A DNA stretch of 23,575 nt, taken from the NCBI GenBank assembly GCA_036272915.1, contig DATAXV010000024.1, forward strand, positions 1 to 23,575, written 5' to 3'. The position numbers and the translations under genes are program-made. Shown here one piece after another: positions 22,697-23,575 of this stretch. Below the pieces are notes generated by a model that was given only the letters and a program-made list of their open reading frames with translations, was not told where the DNA came from and searched no databases. The number at the start of each line of letters is the position of its first letter. Position 1 is the first letter of the stretch. This stretch comes from DATAXV01 sp036272915 (GTDB lineage: Bacteria > Chloroflexota > Dormibacteria > Dormibacterales > Dormibacteraceae).

Positions 22697-23451
22697 CGCC
22701 GGACCTCCACCCCGTGGTCGGCGAGGAAGGTCTTGGCCTGAGCGATCGAGAACTCGCCGAAGTGGAAGATCGAAGCGGCCAGCGCCGCCTCCGCACCACC
22801 CTCGGTGACCGCCTCCAACAGGTGCTCGAGGCGGCCGGCGCCGCCGGAGGCGATGACGGGCTGGCGGACGGCGGCCGAGACCGCCCGGAGCAGGTCCAGG
22901 TCATAGCCGTCCTGGGTCCCGTCGCGGTCCATCGAGGTCAGCAGGATCTCCCCGGCGCCCCGCTCCGCCCCTTCTCGGGCCCACTCCAGCGCGTCGCGGC
23001 CGGTGGGCCTGCGGCCGCCGTGTGAGTAGACCTCCCAGCCCCCGCCGTCGTGCCGGCGGACGTCCATGGCCAGAACCATGCACTGGGCGCCGAAGATCTC
23101 CGCCCCGCGGGTGAGCAGGGTCGGGTCGGCCAGGGCGGCGGAGTTGACCGAGACCTTGTCGGCGCCGTGGCTGAGCAGCTCCTGGACGTCGTCAACGGTC
23201 CTGACGCCGCCACCCACGGTCAGCGGGATGAAGACCTGGTCGGCGGTGCGGGCGACGACGTCGAGCAGGATCCCCCGCTCCTCGTTGGAGGCGGTGATGT
23301 CGAGGAAGACGAGCTCGTCGGCGCCGGCCGCGTCGTAGGCGGCGGCGAGCTCGACCGGATCGCCGGCGTCGCGCAGCTCGACGAAGCGGACGCCCTTGAC
23401 GACGCGGCCGCGGTCGACGTCGAGGCAGGGGATGACGCGTTTGGCGGGCAT
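22693..23451 (-). CDS. hisF: Imidazole glycerol phosphate synthase subunit HisF
   Basis: 252 residues. The start ATG 23451 directly follows the hisH TAG. A (beta-alpha)8 barrel with the catalytic aspartate in the first strand (PCLDVDRGRVVKG, Asp11) and the second in VLAMDVRR. Phosphate-binding segments are TVGGGVRT, DKVSVNSAA, DRDGTQDGYDLDLL and VIASGGAG. With HisH it converts PRFAR and glutamine-derived ammonia to imidazole glycerol phosphate and AICAR. Length and every motif match the family, so this is a functional copy. Confidence 0.98.
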   Translation of the reverse strand: MPAKRVIPCLDVDRGRVVKGVRFVELRDAGDPVELAAAYDAAGADELVFLDITASNEERGILLDVVARTADQVFIPLTVGGGVRTVDDVQELLSHGADKVSVNSAALADPTLLTRGAEIFGAQCMVLAMDVRRHDGGGWEVYSHGGRRPTGRDALEWAREGAERGAGEILLTSMDRDGTQDGYDLDLLRAVSAAVRQPVIASGGAGRLEHLLEAVTEGGAEAALAASIFHFGEFSIAQAKTFLADHGVEVRR

Positions 23452-23575
23452 CTACATGGCCCCGCAGACGTCGAGGAAGTTGGCGTAGACGCGGAGGCCG
23501 TCCCGGCCCGACTTCTCGGGGTGGAACTGCGTCCCCATCACCCGCACGCGCCCGGCGGCGGCGGCGCTGATGTGC
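23452..23575 (-). CDS. hisH: Imidazole glycerol phosphate synthase subunit HisH (partial)
   Basis: Only the last 41 codons are in the window; the N-terminus lies beyond the right edge. They include VMGTQFHPEKSG, which holds the catalytic His and Glu of the class I glutamine amidotransferase triad, followed by GLRVYANFLDVCGAM and TAG at 23452-23454. The stop touches the hisF ATG (TAGATG). It releases ammonia from glutamine for HisF. Confidence 0.95.
   Translation of the reverse strand, partial: HISAAAAGRVRVMGTQFHPEKSGRDGLRVYANFLDVCGAM

Noticed and set aside
1..23575. CRISPR array, tRNA, rRNA, prophage or insertion sequence
   Set aside because: No spaced direct repeats, cloverleaf-like sequence, integrase, transposase or terminal inverted repeats were seen.

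Overview
The window is high-GC bacterial DNA (third codon positions almost all G or C) with AGGAGG-type ribosome binding sites, frequent GTG/TTG starts and many 1-4 base gene overlaps. The gene content (histidine genes, DUF4242, VC0807-type membrane protein, MmcQ/YjbR, VOC and SRPBCC remnants, two TetR regulators, a Tet(X)-like monooxygenase) fits a soil actinobacterium or Chloroflexota/Dormibacterota-like lineage. The sequence alone does not settle the phylum.

Layout. Bases 1-80 hold the tail of an unidentified gene. Bases 81-1425 are a decayed stretch with fragments of at least three genes (a frameshifted unknown, an SRPBCC start, a VOC/glyoxalase start) and one small ORF. At 1426-4662 is a sugar-acid module: an SDR dehydrogenase (+) facing a translationally coupled pair (-), a RhmD-like enolase-superfamily sugar-acid dehydratase and a DUF4038/GH140-like glycosidase. 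Then come a MmcQ/YjbR protein and a 14-helix DHA2 exporter with a clear operator palindrome. At 7121-9698 (-) a TetR regulator, a VC0807-type membrane protein and an amidohydrolase form an overlapping operon, divergent across a 17-bp perfect palindrome from a HisC-like aminotransferase and a DAO-type FAD oxidoreductase (+).

At 12174-17215 lies a second sugar module: Gfo/Idh/MocA oxidoreductase and a xylose-isomerase-like TIM barrel (-), divergent from a NagB-like deaminase, a NagA-like deacetylase and a D-2-hydroxyacid dehydrogenase (+). NagB and NagA both carry non-standard active-site motifs. A DUF4242 protein follows. At 17886-20800 a TetR gene is divergent from a flavin monooxygenase and an aldo/keto reductase, separated by three copies of an 11-bp palindrome. 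The right end (-) is hisH (partial), hisF and hisI, followed by a cytoplasmic-type sulfatase.

As a whole the window reads as an accessory catabolic region for uncommon sugars (deglycosylation, sulfate or acetyl removal, oxidation, dehydration, deamination) inserted beside a histidine operon, with separately regulated detoxification units. No sugar kinase, dedicated sugar transporter, tRNA, rRNA, CRISPR array, insertion sequence or prophage gene was recognised. The best candidates for something new are the variant NagB/NagA module, the GH140-like/enolase/SDR module, and the three operator systems.
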